From: Marilutibacter spongiae
Lineage (GTDB): Bacteria; Pseudomonadota; Gammaproteobacteria; Xanthomonadales; Xanthomonadaceae
Assembly: GCF_014145325.1 (NCBI RefSeq)
Contig: NZ_JACHTF010000001.1
Location: forward strand, 62,001-126,000
Direction of reading: 5' to 3'
DNA: 64,000 bases
Shown: in pieces, positions 1-7,505 of the stretch
How the letters are laid out: the number at the start of each line of letters is the position of its first letter
How positions within the stretch are numbered: the first letter of the stretch is position 1
Notes under the pieces: generated by a model
Databases searched by the model: none
What the model was told of the DNA's origin: nothing
What the model saw: the letters and a program-made list of their open reading frames with translations, nothing else
Position numbers and translations under genes: made by a program

Positions 1-212
1 TCGACGTCAACGTCACCGTGATCGGCGGCGGCACCACCGGCCAGGCCGGTGCGATCCGCCTCGGCATCGCGCGCGCCCTCGTCGAGTACGACGAGAGCCT
101 GAAGTCCGAGCTGCGCAAGGCCGGCTTCATGACCCGCGACGCCCGCGAAGTCGAGCGCAAGAAGGTCGGCCTGCACAAGGCACGTCGCGCCACGCAGTTC
201 TCCAAGCGCTAA
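1..212 (+). CDS. rpsI: 30S ribosomal protein S9, C-terminal part
   Basis: The frame is open from the window edge to a TAA at 210-212 and gives about 70 C-terminal residues of ribosomal protein S9. The family hallmarks are the [19 protein letters not shown] segment and the basic C-terminal tail ending in QFSKR, which reaches the P-site tRNA in the small subunit. The N-terminal half, and rplM that normally precedes it, lie outside the window. It is partial only because of the window edge and shows no sign of damage. Confidence 0.97.
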   Translation, partial: DVNVTVIGGGTTGQAGAIRLGIARALVEYDESLKSELRKAGFMTRDAREVERKKVGLHKARRATQFSKR

Positions 213-233
213 TCCACTTGGTGGCATTTGCGT

Positions 234-239
234 TATAAT
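234..239 (+). promoter_or_regulatory. Candidate -10 box of the tRNA-Gln promoter
   Basis: A perfect TATAAT lies 10 bases before the first base of the tRNA, the expected place for a -10 hexamer. No good -35 hexamer is visible at 16-18 bp spacing, so the call rests on the -10 alone. Confidence 0.5.
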
Positions 240-248
240 CGGTCTCAT

Positions 249-323
249 AGCCCCGTCGCCAAGCGGTAAGGCACCTGACTCTGACTCAGGCATTCGGTGG
301 TTCGAATCCATCCGGGGCTGCCA
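249..323 (+). tRNA. tRNA-Gln (anticodon CTG)
   Basis: The sequence folds as a cloverleaf. The acceptor stem AGCCCCG pairs with CGGGGCT. The anticodon stem CCTGA/TCAGG closes a seven-base loop CTCTGAC whose middle three bases are CTG, which reads CAG (Gln). The T arm carries TTCGAAT. The CCA end is encoded, giving 75 nt including CCA. The gene stands alone, 36 bp after rpsI, and is followed by a strong hairpin. Confidence 0.97.
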
Positions 324-330
324 TATCCGA

Positions 331-365
331 ACAAGAACGCCCGCCCATCCGGCGGGCGTTCTTGT
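331..365 (+). terminator. Hairpin terminator after tRNA-Gln
   Basis: A perfect 15-bp inverted repeat (331-345 and 351-365) with a 5-base loop lies 7 bp after the tRNA CCA. Its GC core is flanked by an A-rich 5' arm and a T-containing 3' arm (GTTCTTGT). There is no long T run, but the position and stem strength fit transcription termination. Confidence 0.75.
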
Positions 366-663
366 GTCCGGGCTTCCGATACCCCGCTGCCCTGCGTCCG
401 CGCGCGACGGTGCTGCAGCGCGGTAATCACCCCGTCGCTGCGTGCCGGATCCTTCGTGAAGGCATCGCCCAAGCGCGATCAGCGTCGCAAAACCGGAATC
501 CCGCCTGGCCTGGCCCACCCACGCGGCGACGCACCACGGCCGCCGCCGCGCCCCGGGAAGGGCAGGCGCCGCTTGCTGGGGGCCGTGGAGGGCAGGGGCG
601 CGCCTGCCTGCACCCGTGGATTCACGCACCCGGATACCTGTCGGTTCTGACAGGTGTCGAGCC

Positions 664-1260
664 ATGGACGATGACGCTAATTTGCCCCTCGCCACGGGGA
701 TGGCGAGTCATCCAAAGGGGAAGGAAGTGCTGGGTTTCATGCGAAGGCTCATGGGCGGGCAGCCCACCAGCCACAAGGGCGGCGCGACGCCACGGGCGCC
801 GATCCAGTTCGACGTGCCGACCGGGCGCGCGAGGCAGATCAAGTACGACCCGTCGCTGGTCGAGTCGCTGGAGAAGGACCACCGCGAACTGGTCGCCCTG
901 TTCAAGGAGATCGGGCAGTGCGCCAAGCTCGACGAGTACGGCGACGTGCCGGCCCTCCTGCTGTCGTTCAAGACCCGGCTCGAAGCCCACCTGATCGCCG
1001 AGAACGTGCGCTTCTACAACTACGTCGAGAACACCCTCCAGGACGACGCGGAGAACTCGATGCTGATCCGCAGCTTCCGCCGCGAGATGAACAGCATCGC
1101 GCGAGGCGTGGTGGATTTCGTCAAGAAGTACCAGGTCGCCAGCTTCGACGTGCGTGGCCGCGCGGAGTTCCTGGAGGACTACAACACCGTCGGCGGCCTG
1201 CTGACGCAACGCATCGAACGCGAGGAGAACAGCCTCTACCCCCTGTACCAACCGCATTGA
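664..1260 (+). CDS. Hemerythrin HHE-domain protein
   Basis: This is a protein of about 198 residues with a helical hemerythrin-like domain in its C-terminal two thirds. Metal-ligand-type residues are visible: a histidine in EKDHRELVALF, then HLIAENVRFY with the HxxxE spacing, and REENSLYPLY near the end. The family binds a di-iron centre and is used for O2 or NO sensing, iron handling or redox stress; which applies here cannot be read from the sequence. The N-terminal 45 residues look unstructured. The ATG at 664 is preferred because it follows the 400-bp gene-free stretch; in-frame starts at 616 and 703 are also possible. The next gene starts 52 bp downstream on the same strand and is also a helical, probably metal- or heme-related protein. 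Confidence 0.82.
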   Translation: MDDDANLPLATGMASHPKGKEVLGFMRRLMGGQPTSHKGGATPRAPIQFDVPTGRARQIKYDPSLVESLEKDHRELVALFKEIGQCAKLDEYGDVPALLLSFKTRLEAHLIAENVRFYNYVENTLQDDAENSMLIRSFRREMNSIARGVVDFVKKYQVASFDVRGRAEFLEDYNTVGGLLTQRIEREENSLYPLYQPH

Positions 1261-1312
1261 CCGGCGGTACGCCACGTCCGCCGTCATCGAATCACAACGA
1301 GCGAGGACCGAC

Positions 1313-2134
1313 ATGGACGCGAACATGCATATGGAAGGCGACGCCGTACTGACCCCCCAGATCGCACGGTTGCGAGCGGGGCTGGAAAGCCACGGCGTGT
1401 TCGAGGAACTGCGAGACATCCAGGCGCTGCGCGCCTTCATGCAGGTGCATGTGTTCGCGGTCTGGGACTTCATGTCCCTGGTCAAGCGGCTGCAGCAGGA
1501 CCTGACCTGCGTGCGCCTGCCCTGGATGCCCCCGGCCGACCCGGCCAGCGCCCGGCTGATCAACGACATCGTGCTGGCCGAGGAAAGCGACATCGATGCG
1601 GAGGGGCGGCCCGCGAGCCACCTCGACCTCTACCTCAAGGCGATGGAAGACGTGGGCGCGCCGACGCGGGCGTTCAGGCATTTCCTCGACCTGCTGGGCC
1701 AGGGCCATGGCCACGAGCAGGCACTCGCCGAGGCGGGGGCCCCCGATTTCGTCGCCGAGTTCGTCTGCGACACCCTGCGCACCGCCACCGGTGGCACCAC
1801 CCTGCAGGTGATGGCCAGCTTCCTCTACGGCCGCGAGAACGTGATTCCCGGGATGTTCCAGGGCCTGCTCGACCGCTGGGGGCTCGACACCCTGCAGGCA
1901 CCGGGCTTCGTCTACTACCTGGAGCGCCATATCGAGCTCGATGCCGACGAACACGGGCCGGCCGCCAGCCGCATGCTGGCCACCATGCTGGGCCGCCAGC
2001 GCGACGGGCTCAAGGTCGCCCGCGACGCCGCCCGACAGGCGCTCAACGCGCGCCATCGCCTCTGGGACTGCACGGCCATGCAGCTTCGCGAGATCGCCAC
2101 GATGGCCGCCGAGCCGCGAGCCGCCACCGCCTGA
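1313..2134 (+). CDS. DUF3050 family protein (heme-oxygenase-like fold)
   Basis: The product is 273 residues and matches the DUF3050 family over nearly its whole length. Typical segments are HVFAVWDFMSLVKRLQ near residues 46-61, LPWMPP, LAEESDID, SHLDLYLKAME, and a C-terminal FVYYLERHIELDADEHGP. The conserved histidines and acidic residues in a helical protein resemble heme-oxygenase-like di-iron enzymes; the family function is not established. It lies 52 bp after the hemerythrin gene and probably shares its transcript. Its 3' end converges on luxI with only 15 bp between the two genes. No signal peptide is seen, so it is probably cytoplasmic. Confidence 0.85.
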   Translation: MDANMHMEGDAVLTPQIARLRAGLESHGVFEELRDIQALRAFMQVHVFAVWDFMSLVKRLQQDLTCVRLPWMPPADPASARLINDIVLAEESDIDAEGRPASHLDLYLKAMEDVGAPTRAFRHFLDLLGQGHGHEQALAEAGAPDFVAEFVCDTLRTATGGTTLQVMASFLYGRENVIPGMFQGLLDRWGLDTLQAPGFVYYLERHIELDADEHGPAASRMLATMLGRQRDGLKVARDAARQALNARHRLWDCTAMQLREIATMAAEPRAATA

Positions 2135-2149
2135 CGGCAGGCAGGCCAA

Positions 2150-2776
2150 TCAGGCCGCGCGGGCCAGCGGTACGGCCCGCGTGGCCTGCAACCCACGCGC
2201 CACGGCCAGGTTGCCGGCATGCAAGGGCAGGCGGAACGCCAGGCTGGTCACCGAACCGATCCGCTGCGCCGGGCCCAGCCGTTGCACGTCGAGATCGAGC
2301 CGTCGCAACAGGCGCTCGAACCCGGCGCTGGTGACGCCGACCACGCAGTCCATCCCCTGCTGGGCGGAAAAGCACAGGACCTCGGCGACCAGCCGCGCGG
2401 GTATCCCGCCAAAACGGTGGCCGCATGCGTCGTCGTCGGGCGCACGCGCGGTGGTGACCGCGAAACGGCTGACCTCGATGATGCCGCTGCCGCGGGGCAC
2501 GCCCGATGGCGCCGCGAGCGCAGGGAACACGTCGCTCAGCATGTTCGGCCCCAGGCTGGGCAGCAGGCGGCAACAGCCGATGGCCCGCTGGCCCTCGTGG
2601 GCGATCACGTAGTCCGGCCCGAGCAGGTCGAAGCGGTCGTGCTCGCGACCGACCTCCACCCGCACCGCCCATCCCAGGCGTTCGCCGAACACCTCGGCGC
2701 GCAGGCGCAGCATGCTGTCGAACAGGGCCGGCGGCAGGCGGGGCTCGCCGGCCCGGGCCACGGTGAACTCGATCAT
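2150..2776 (-). CDS. luxI: LuxI-type acyl-homoserine lactone synthase
   Basis: The 208-residue product carries the invariant residues of LuxI-family enzymes: R26 and F30 in LRLRAEVF, W36 in GERLGW, acidic residues near 47-50, and E101 with R104 in EVSRFAV. These enzymes join S-adenosylmethionine to an acyl chain to make a homoserine-lactone signal; the acyl chain used cannot be predicted here. The start MIEF is chosen because GGAG lies 8 bases upstream; a start five codons earlier is also in frame. The luxR-type gene lies 95 bp upstream on the same strand, and the spacer holds a lux-box-like site. Canonical residue numbering and full length argue for a working enzyme. Confidence 0.93.
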   Translation of the reverse strand: MIEFTVARAGEPRLPPALFDSMLRLRAEVFGERLGWAVRVEVGREHDRFDLLGPDYVIAHEGQRAIGCCRLLPSLGPNMLSDVFPALAAPSGVPRGSGIIEVSRFAVTTARAPDDDACGHRFGGIPARLVAEVLCFSAQQGMDCVVGVTSAGFERLLRRLDLDVQRLGPAQRIGSVTSLAFRLPLHAGNLAVARGLQATRAVPLARAA

Positions 2777-2834
2777 CCCGACACACTCCATGTCGAACGG
2801 GATGCACAGGGAACCCGATACCGTCGATTCGTGC

Positions 2835-2854
2835 AGCTGGCAGTTCCGACAGGG
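2835..2854 (-). promoter_or_regulatory. Candidate lux box upstream of luxI
   Basis: The site contains CT-N12-AG (CT at 2837-2838, AG at 2851-2852), the spacing of las/rhl/lux boxes. The 20-bp stretch agrees at most positions with the known las-type consensus pattern, including the CTG...CAG arms. It lies about 60 bp upstream of the luxI start and within the luxR-luxI spacer, where LuxR proteins normally bind to drive luxI autoinduction. The dyad is imperfect. Confidence 0.6.
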
Positions 2855-2871
2855 TCGCGCGACCCCGGCGA

Positions 2872-3633
2872 TCAATGCGCCCCGATCAGACCCATCGACA
2901 CCGCGCGTGCGACCGCCGCCTGGCGCCCGGATACGCCGAGCTTCTGGCTGGCGTTCTGGACGTGGAAAATGACCGTGCGCTCGCTGATGCCGAGCAGCTG
3001 GCCGATCTCCCAGCTGGTCTTTCCGGCCGACGCCCAGTAGAGCGACTCGCGTTCGCGGCCGGTCAACCGCGGTACCTGCGGCGGACGGGGCGGCGCGTTG
3101 AGCGAGTGGGTGAAGCGCCGGGCCGCCTCGTGCACGAAATGTGCCAGCAGGTGCAACTCGGCGATTCGCGACGACAGCTCCGGCGCAAGCCGCGCGTCGC
3201 CGGTGAACGATATCAGCCCCCAGTTGCTGCCCGGGCCATGCAGCGGGATGCTCAAGCCGGCACCGAGGCCGAATTCGGCGGCTTCGCCGAACATCTGCCG
3301 GATGCTGCGTGCGCGGGGATCGAGGGTGGTCCGCCGCTCCTGGCCCAGGCGGGCCCAGTCCAGCGGCACGGCGTGGTCGTGGCAATGCGCCACCACCGGA
3401 TCGATGCGGATGTAATCGCTGCCCAGGTAGTGCTCGACCCAGGCCTCGGGGTAACTGCCGAGGGTGAACTGCTCGCGGCGGTCGTCGACCAGCGGCAGGT
3501 CGAGGGCGTAGAGCCAATGGCGGATGCCGATGGGCTGGACCAGCCGGTCGACGGCCTCGGTCAGCGCAGCGGCGGTCGGGCACTCGGCGAGTGCGGAAAG
3601 CGCCTCCAATGGCGCGGCCCCGGGGGGTAGCAT
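2872..3633 (-). CDS. luxR: LuxR-type AHL-responsive transcriptional regulator
   Basis: The product has 253 residues. Residues about 20-170 form the autoinducer-binding domain, with the classical ligand-pocket residues W65, Y69, D78, P79 (YIRIDPV) and W93 (PLDW). Residues about 190-250 form a LuxR/FixJ helix-turn-helix, with TSWEIGQLLGISERTVIFHV as the DNA-recognition core. All features of a functional AHL receptor are present. It sits immediately upstream of luxI in the same direction, the usual cognate arrangement. The start ATG at 3633 opens the gene after a 219-bp divergent spacer shared with the fumarylacetoacetase gene. Confidence 0.93.
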   Translation of the reverse strand: MLPPGAAPLEALSALAECPTAAALTEAVDRLVQPIGIRHWLYALDLPLVDDRREQFTLGSYPEAWVEHYLGSDYIRIDPVVAHCHDHAVPLDWARLGQERRTTLDPRARSIRQMFGEAAEFGLGAGLSIPLHGPGSNWGLISFTGDARLAPELSSRIAELHLLAHFVHEAARRFTHSLNAPPRPPQVPRLTGRERESLYWASAGKTSWEIGQLLGISERTVIFHVQNASQKLGVSGRQAAVARAVSMGLIGAH

Positions 3634-3852
3634 GGCAGATCCTTCTGTCTTCCCTGGCGCAAGCCTAGCAGTCCCGCGACCGGGCGCTGACGCCCGTCGA
3701 CCCGTTCCCGGCGACCGGTCACACTTGCGGGTCGCGCCGCTGCGTCCCGGCGCTGGCCGGCGTTAGGTTACAATTGAAACCATTGACCGACGGCACGTTC
3801 ACGGCCGCCACGTACCCTCAGATCCCACCCCGCACGCAGGAGTCCGGTCCAG

Positions 3853-4833
3853 ATGAAGCTCGGTAGTCTCAAGGAAGGGGGCCGCGACGGCACCCTGGTC
3901 GTCGTCTCGCGCGATCTCGGCCGCGCCGTCAAGGCCACGGGCATCGCGGACACGCTGCAGCGGGCGCTGGAGGACTGGTCGAACCTGGCGCCGCGCCTGA
4001 ACGCCCTCTCCGAGGCGCTCAATGCCGGTGAGGCCGAGGGCGACTTCGCGCTCGACCCCGCGAGCCTGGCGGCACCCTTGCCGCGGGCCTACGAGTTCGT
4101 GGACGGCAGCGCCTACCTGCCGCACGTGGAGCGCGTGCGGCGCGCGCGGGGCGCCGAGGTGCCCGAAACCTTCTACACCGATCCACTGATGTACCAGGCG
4201 GTCAGCGCCGGCTTCTACGGCCCCCGCGACCCGGTCAAGGTGCCGAGCGAGGACTTCGGCATCGACCTGGAGGCGGAAGTCGTCGTGGTCACCGACGACG
4301 TGCCGATGGCCGCGTCGCCCGAACAGGCCGCCGGCCACATCCAGCTGGTCGGGCTGGTCAACGACGTGAGCCTGCGCAACCTCATCCCGGCCGAACTGGG
4401 CAAGGGCTTCGGGTTCCTGCAATCCAAGCCGCGTTCGGCGCTGGGCCCGGTGTTCGTGACCCCGGACGAGCTGGGCGATGCCTGGCGCGACAGCAAGCTG
4501 CACCTGCCCATGCTCACCCACGTCAACGGCGAGTGGTTCGGCGCGCCCGAGGCGGGCGTCGACATGCAGTTCAACTTCGCCCAGCTGGTGGCGCACGCGG
4601 CCCGCACCCGCCCGCTGTCGGCCGGCACCATCGTCGGCTCGGGCACCGTCGCCAACGAGGACACCTCGCTGGGCGCGTCCTGCTTCGCCGAGCGTCGCAC
4701 CGTGGAGACCCTCGAGCACGGCAAGCCCAGCACGCCCTTCATGAAGTTCGGCGACGTCGTGCGCATCGAGATGCTCGACAAGAGCGGCGCGAGCGTCTTC
4801 GGTGCGATCGAGCAACGCATCGAGCAGCCCTGA
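3853..4833 (+). CDS. Fumarylacetoacetate hydrolase family protein
   Basis: The 326-residue protein is of the FAH superfamily. The N-terminal FAH_N-like segment is followed from about residue 80 by the catalytic barrel. This barrel includes DPLMYQAVSAGFYGP, a metal-binding stretch IDLEAEVVVVTDD, the VNDVSLRNLIP segment and GTIVGSGTVAN near residue 260. FAH hydrolyses fumarylacetoacetate to fumarate and acetoacetate, the last step of tyrosine degradation. The next gene codes for maleylacetoacetate isomerase, the preceding step, which makes this role likely. Other FAH-family activities on related substrates remain possible. The start ATG follows AGGAGTCC; a TACAAT at 3769-3774 could be its -10 box. 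Confidence 0.88.
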   Translation: MKLGSLKEGGRDGTLVVVSRDLGRAVKATGIADTLQRALEDWSNLAPRLNALSEALNAGEAEGDFALDPASLAAPLPRAYEFVDGSAYLPHVERVRRARGAEVPETFYTDPLMYQAVSAGFYGPRDPVKVPSEDFGIDLEAEVVVVTDDVPMAASPEQAAGHIQLVGLVNDVSLRNLIPAELGKGFGFLQSKPRSALGPVFVTPDELGDAWRDSKLHLPMLTHVNGEWFGAPEAGVDMQFNFAQLVAHAARTRPLSAGTIVGSGTVANEDTSLGASCFAERRTVETLEHGKPSTPFMKFGDVVRIEMLDKSGASVFGAIEQRIEQP

Positions 4834-4940
4834 CGGCGACGCGCCGCCGACGACGGGTGGCCCCGGCGGCCGCCCGCCGTCGCGTCTGCGGTAAGGTGCG
4901 CGCTGGACCAGGGCCGCATCCGGGGAAACGAGGTGGAACC

Positions 4941-5606
4941 GTGAACGAGCGATTGAAGCTGTACTCCTACTGGCGTTCGAGCGCGGCCTACCGCGTGCGC
5001 ATCGGGCTCAACCTCAAGGGGCTGTCCTACGACATCGAGCCGGTCCACCTGGTCCGCGATGGCGGCGAGCAGCACATGCCCGACTTCCGGGAGGCCAACC
5101 CCCAGGGCCTCGTGCCGGTGCTGCGGCACGGCAGCCGGGTCTTTCGCCAGTCGTTGGCCATCCTGGAATACCTGGAAGAAGCCTGGCCCACGCCGGCCCT
5201 GCTGCCGGGCGAGGCGCGCGACCGCGCCCGGGTGCGGGCGCTGGCGCAGGCGGTGGCCTGCGAGATCCATCCGCTCAACAACCTGCGCGTGTTGCAGCAC
5301 CTGGAACACGAAATGGGCGTGGACGCCGACGGGCGCGAGGCCTGGGTCCGGCACTGGGTCGAGGACGGCTTCGAGGCCATCGAGGCGATGCTCGTGGACC
5401 ACCCATCCACTGGACGCTTCTGCGAGGGCGACGCGCCCGGCCTGGCCGATTGCTGCCTGGTCCCGCAGGTCTACAACGCGCGCCGGTTCAAGGTGGACAT
5501 GGCCCCGTACCCGACGATCGAACGCATCGAGGCCGCCTGCCTGGCCTTGCCGGCCTTCGACGCCGCGCGCCCCGAGCGCCAGCCCGACGCGCCGTCGCCG
5601 GCCTGA
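4941..5606 (+). CDS. maiA: Maleylacetoacetate isomerase (zeta-class GST)
   Basis: The 221-residue product has a thioredoxin-like N-terminal domain and an all-helical C-terminal domain. The zeta-GST active-site motif appears near residues 9-20 as WRSSAAYRVRIGLNLKG. The serines and RVRIGL are kept, but the cysteine common in the SSCx motif is alanine here. NPQGLVPVL and QSLAILEYLEE are the glutathione-site segments. It converts maleylacetoacetate to fumarylacetoacetate with glutathione. The GTG at 4941 is used because GAGGTGG lies a few bases upstream; it begins 107 bp after the FAH gene and both are probably co-transcribed. Confidence 0.93.
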   Translation: MNERLKLYSYWRSSAAYRVRIGLNLKGLSYDIEPVHLVRDGGEQHMPDFREANPQGLVPVLRHGSRVFRQSLAILEYLEEAWPTPALLPGEARDRARVRALAQAVACEIHPLNNLRVLQHLEHEMGVDADGREAWVRHWVEDGFEAIEAMLVDHPSTGRFCEGDAPGLADCCLVPQVYNARRFKVDMAPYPTIERIEAACLALPAFDAARPERQPDAPSPA

Positions 5607-5750
5607 GTCGACGCGACCGGGAAAGGTTCTTCTCCCGACCGGGGGAGAATTCGGCTGATCCGGGTGGCCTGCATCGCAACCCCGCGCCGTCCGGCCGAAC
5701 GTCCAGCGCACCGCGCTGGGACGGGGAGAACTCCCGAGCCTTTTGCCAAA

Positions 5751-5781
5751 GGCTGGATTCCAGCGTTCGCTGGAATGACGG
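5751..5781. repeat. REP-like palindrome, copy 1
   Basis: ATTCCAGCG-TT-CGCTGGAAT is a 9-bp stem with a two-base loop, flanked by GGCTGG and GACGG. It is a variant of the TCCCAGCG/CGCTGGGA palindrome found five more times in the window. Confidence 0.85.
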
Positions 5782-5820
5782 TTTGTGGGTCCGCCGAACG
5801 GGTTTGGCCGCGCCGTCGCC

Positions 5821-5909
5821 GTAGGGTGGGTCGAGCCGAAGGCGATGCCCACCGTGGTTGCCGGCCGCGACGCACGGTGGGTTTTGCTTCACGCAACCCA
5901 TCCTGCGAT
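5821..5909. repeat. GTAGGGTGGGT...ACCCATCCTGC element, copy 1
   Basis: This element has inverted ends: GTAGGGTGGGTCGAGCC on the left, and CGCAACCCATCCTGC on the right. A second, internal inversion involves GATGCCCACCG and CGGTGGGTTTTGC. Diverged copies occur at 62696-62802, 62858-62955 and in part at 63017-63090. The compact size and lack of coding capacity suggest a small non-autonomous mobile element. Confidence 0.7.
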
Positions 5910-5955
5910 CCGGCCAATGGCCGCGCGATTGACGGTCTCGGCGTCACCACCACTC

Positions 5956-5983
5956 GTCATCCCAGCGAACGCTGGGATCCAGC
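5956..5983. repeat. REP-like palindrome, copy 2
   Basis: GTCATCCCAGCGAACGCTGG followed by GATCCAGC. The 8-bp arms TCCCAGCG and CGCTGGGA surround AA. The orientation is opposite to copies 1 and 3. Confidence 0.85.
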
Positions 5984-6191
5984 TCATGCCGTCCTGCGAT
6001 GGCCACGACCCGCGCGCGGCATCGCATCGCCTCGACCTCGTGCTCGACATCCATGGCACACCACTTCGCGCGAAAAGGCCGGATCCCAATGTGCGTTGGG
6101 GTAGGGCGCAACCGCTTGCAGGGCGCCGCCTCGCGGTTTGGCCGAACGCCTTGCGCGCAGCGCTGGGCCGGGTCGCCAAGCAAGATGCAAG

Positions 6192-6221
6192 GGCTGGATC
6201 CCAGCGTTCGCTGGGATGACG
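6192..6221. repeat. REP-like palindrome, copy 3
   Basis: GGCTGGATCCCAGCGTTCGC followed by TGGGATGACG. It is the reverse-oriented form of copy 2 and lies 27 bp before the pilU terminator. Confidence 0.85.
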
Positions 6222-6241
6222 GCAGGGTGGCTCGAAGAGTG

Positions 6242-6272
6242 CGAAAAAAAAGCCACCCGCTTGGGTGGCTTT
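6242..6272 (-). terminator. Intrinsic terminator of pilU
   Basis: A perfect 10-bp stem AAAGCCACCC/GGGTGGCTTT (6249-6258 and 6263-6272) with a 4-base loop is followed, on the minus strand, by a run of eight T. It stands 30 bp after the pilU stop codon and is a textbook intrinsic terminator for that gene. Confidence 0.93.
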
Positions 6273-6301
6273 CCGTATCCGCCGCGGTGTGGATGCCAGT
6301 C

Positions 6302-7414
6302 TCAGTGCGATTCGGCGTCGAAGACGTCCGCGTAAGGGTCGTGCTCGCTGCCACCGCCCTCGGACAGGCGGAACTTGAGCGCCAGGCCATCGCGGGAGTC
6401 GGCGGCCTTGAGCGCCTCTTCCATCTCCACGCGACCTTCCTTGACCAGCCGGAACAGGCACTGGTCGAAGCTCTCCATGCCTTCCTCCAGCGTCTCTTCC
6501 ATCGCCTGCTTGATCTCGTGGACCTGGCCGCGGCGCATGAGGTCGCGGATGTGCGGGGTGTTGATCAGCACTTCCGCGGCCGGCAGGCGGCGGCCATCGG
6601 TACCGATGACCAGACGCTGCGAGATGACCGCCTTGAGGTTCAGGGCCAGGTTCATCAGCACGTTCTTGTGCGCCGATTCGTTGAAGAAGTTGAGGATGCG
6701 TTCGAGCGTCTGGTCGGCGTTGTTGGAGTGCAGCGTGGCCAGGCACAGGTGGCCGGTCTCGGCGAAGGCAATGGCCGCCTCCATGGTCGCGGCGTCGAGG
6801 ATCTCGCCGATCAGGATCACGTCCGGCGCTTCGCGCATCGCGTTCTTCAGCGCGTTGTGGAAGGCATGCGTGTCCAGGCCGACCTCGCGCTGGTTGACGA
6901 TCGACTTCTTGTGCTTGTGCAGGTATTCGATCGGGTCCTCGATGGTGAGGATGTGCCCGGAGGTGTTGCTGTTGCGGTAGTCGATCATCGAGGCCAGCGT
7001 GGTCGACTTGCCCGAGCCGGTGGAGCCGACGATCAGGACCAGGCCGCGGGGTGCCATGATGATGTCCTTGAGCACCGGCGGCAGCTGCAGCTCCTCGATG
7101 CTGGGGATCACGCTGCGGATGGCGCGGATGACCATGCCCACCTCGCCGCGCTGCTTGAACACGTTGATGCGGAAGCGGCCCGCGTCCGGCAGCGCGATCG
7201 CCATGTTCAGCTCGAGGTCGCGCTCGAACGAGGGCACCTGGCCCTCGTCCATCAGCGAGTAGGCGATCTTCTTGACCATGCCCGGGGGCAGGCCCGTGTT
7301 GCCGAGCGGGTACAGTTTGCCCTCGACCTTGATGTAGACAGGCGCGCCGGTGGTCAGGAACATGTCCGACGCGTTCTTTTCCGTCATCAGCTTCAGGAAA
7401 TAGCCGATGTCCAT
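6302..7414 (-). CDS. pilU: Type IV pilus twitching ATPase PilU
   Basis: The 370-residue protein is a PilT-type secretion ATPase. Its N-terminal PAS-like half includes KNASDMFLTTGAP. The RecA-like half carries Walker A GSTGSGKST at residues 130-138, an Asp-box segment TIEDPIEYLHK near 158-168, and a His-box GHLCLATLHSNNADQT. The usual Walker B/retraction motif GExRD is here GEILD (203-207), with leucine for the arginine. Length and the acidic C-terminal tail favour PilU over PilT. PilU assists PilT in pilus retraction at the inner membrane. No pilT lies beside it in the window. It ends at a strong terminator and is divergent from the lipoprotein gene. Confidence 0.92.
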   Translation of the reverse strand: MDIGYFLKLMTEKNASDMFLTTGAPVYIKVEGKLYPLGNTGLPPGMVKKIAYSLMDEGQVPSFERDLELNMAIALPDAGRFRINVFKQRGEVGMVIRAIRSVIPSIEELQLPPVLKDIIMAPRGLVLIVGSTGSGKSTTLASMIDYRNSNTSGHILTIEDPIEYLHKHKKSIVNQREVGLDTHAFHNALKNAMREAPDVILIGEILDAATMEAAIAFAETGHLCLATLHSNNADQTLERILNFFNESAHKNVLMNLALNLKAVISQRLVIGTDGRRLPAAEVLINTPHIRDLMRRGQVHEIKQAMEETLEEGMESFDQCLFRLVKEGRVEMEEALKAADSRDGLALKFRLSEGGGSEHDPYADVFDAESH

Positions 7415-7505
7415 ACTGCAGCCCCTCGTTCGATACGGTTCCGGCGGCCCGACGTTGCAAGCCGGCCACCGGCTTCAGACAATGGCCCGGCGATTTCGCA
7501 ACCGC

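Larger units (their letters stand above)
5607..6245. other. Gene-free stretch with dispersed repeats
   Basis: About 640 bp between maiA and the pilU terminator hold no supported gene. The stretch carries three copies of an 18-bp palindrome family and one copy of a GTAGGGTGGGT...ACCCATCCT element, listed separately. The same families recur at 62.6-63.1 kb. Confidence 0.8.
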
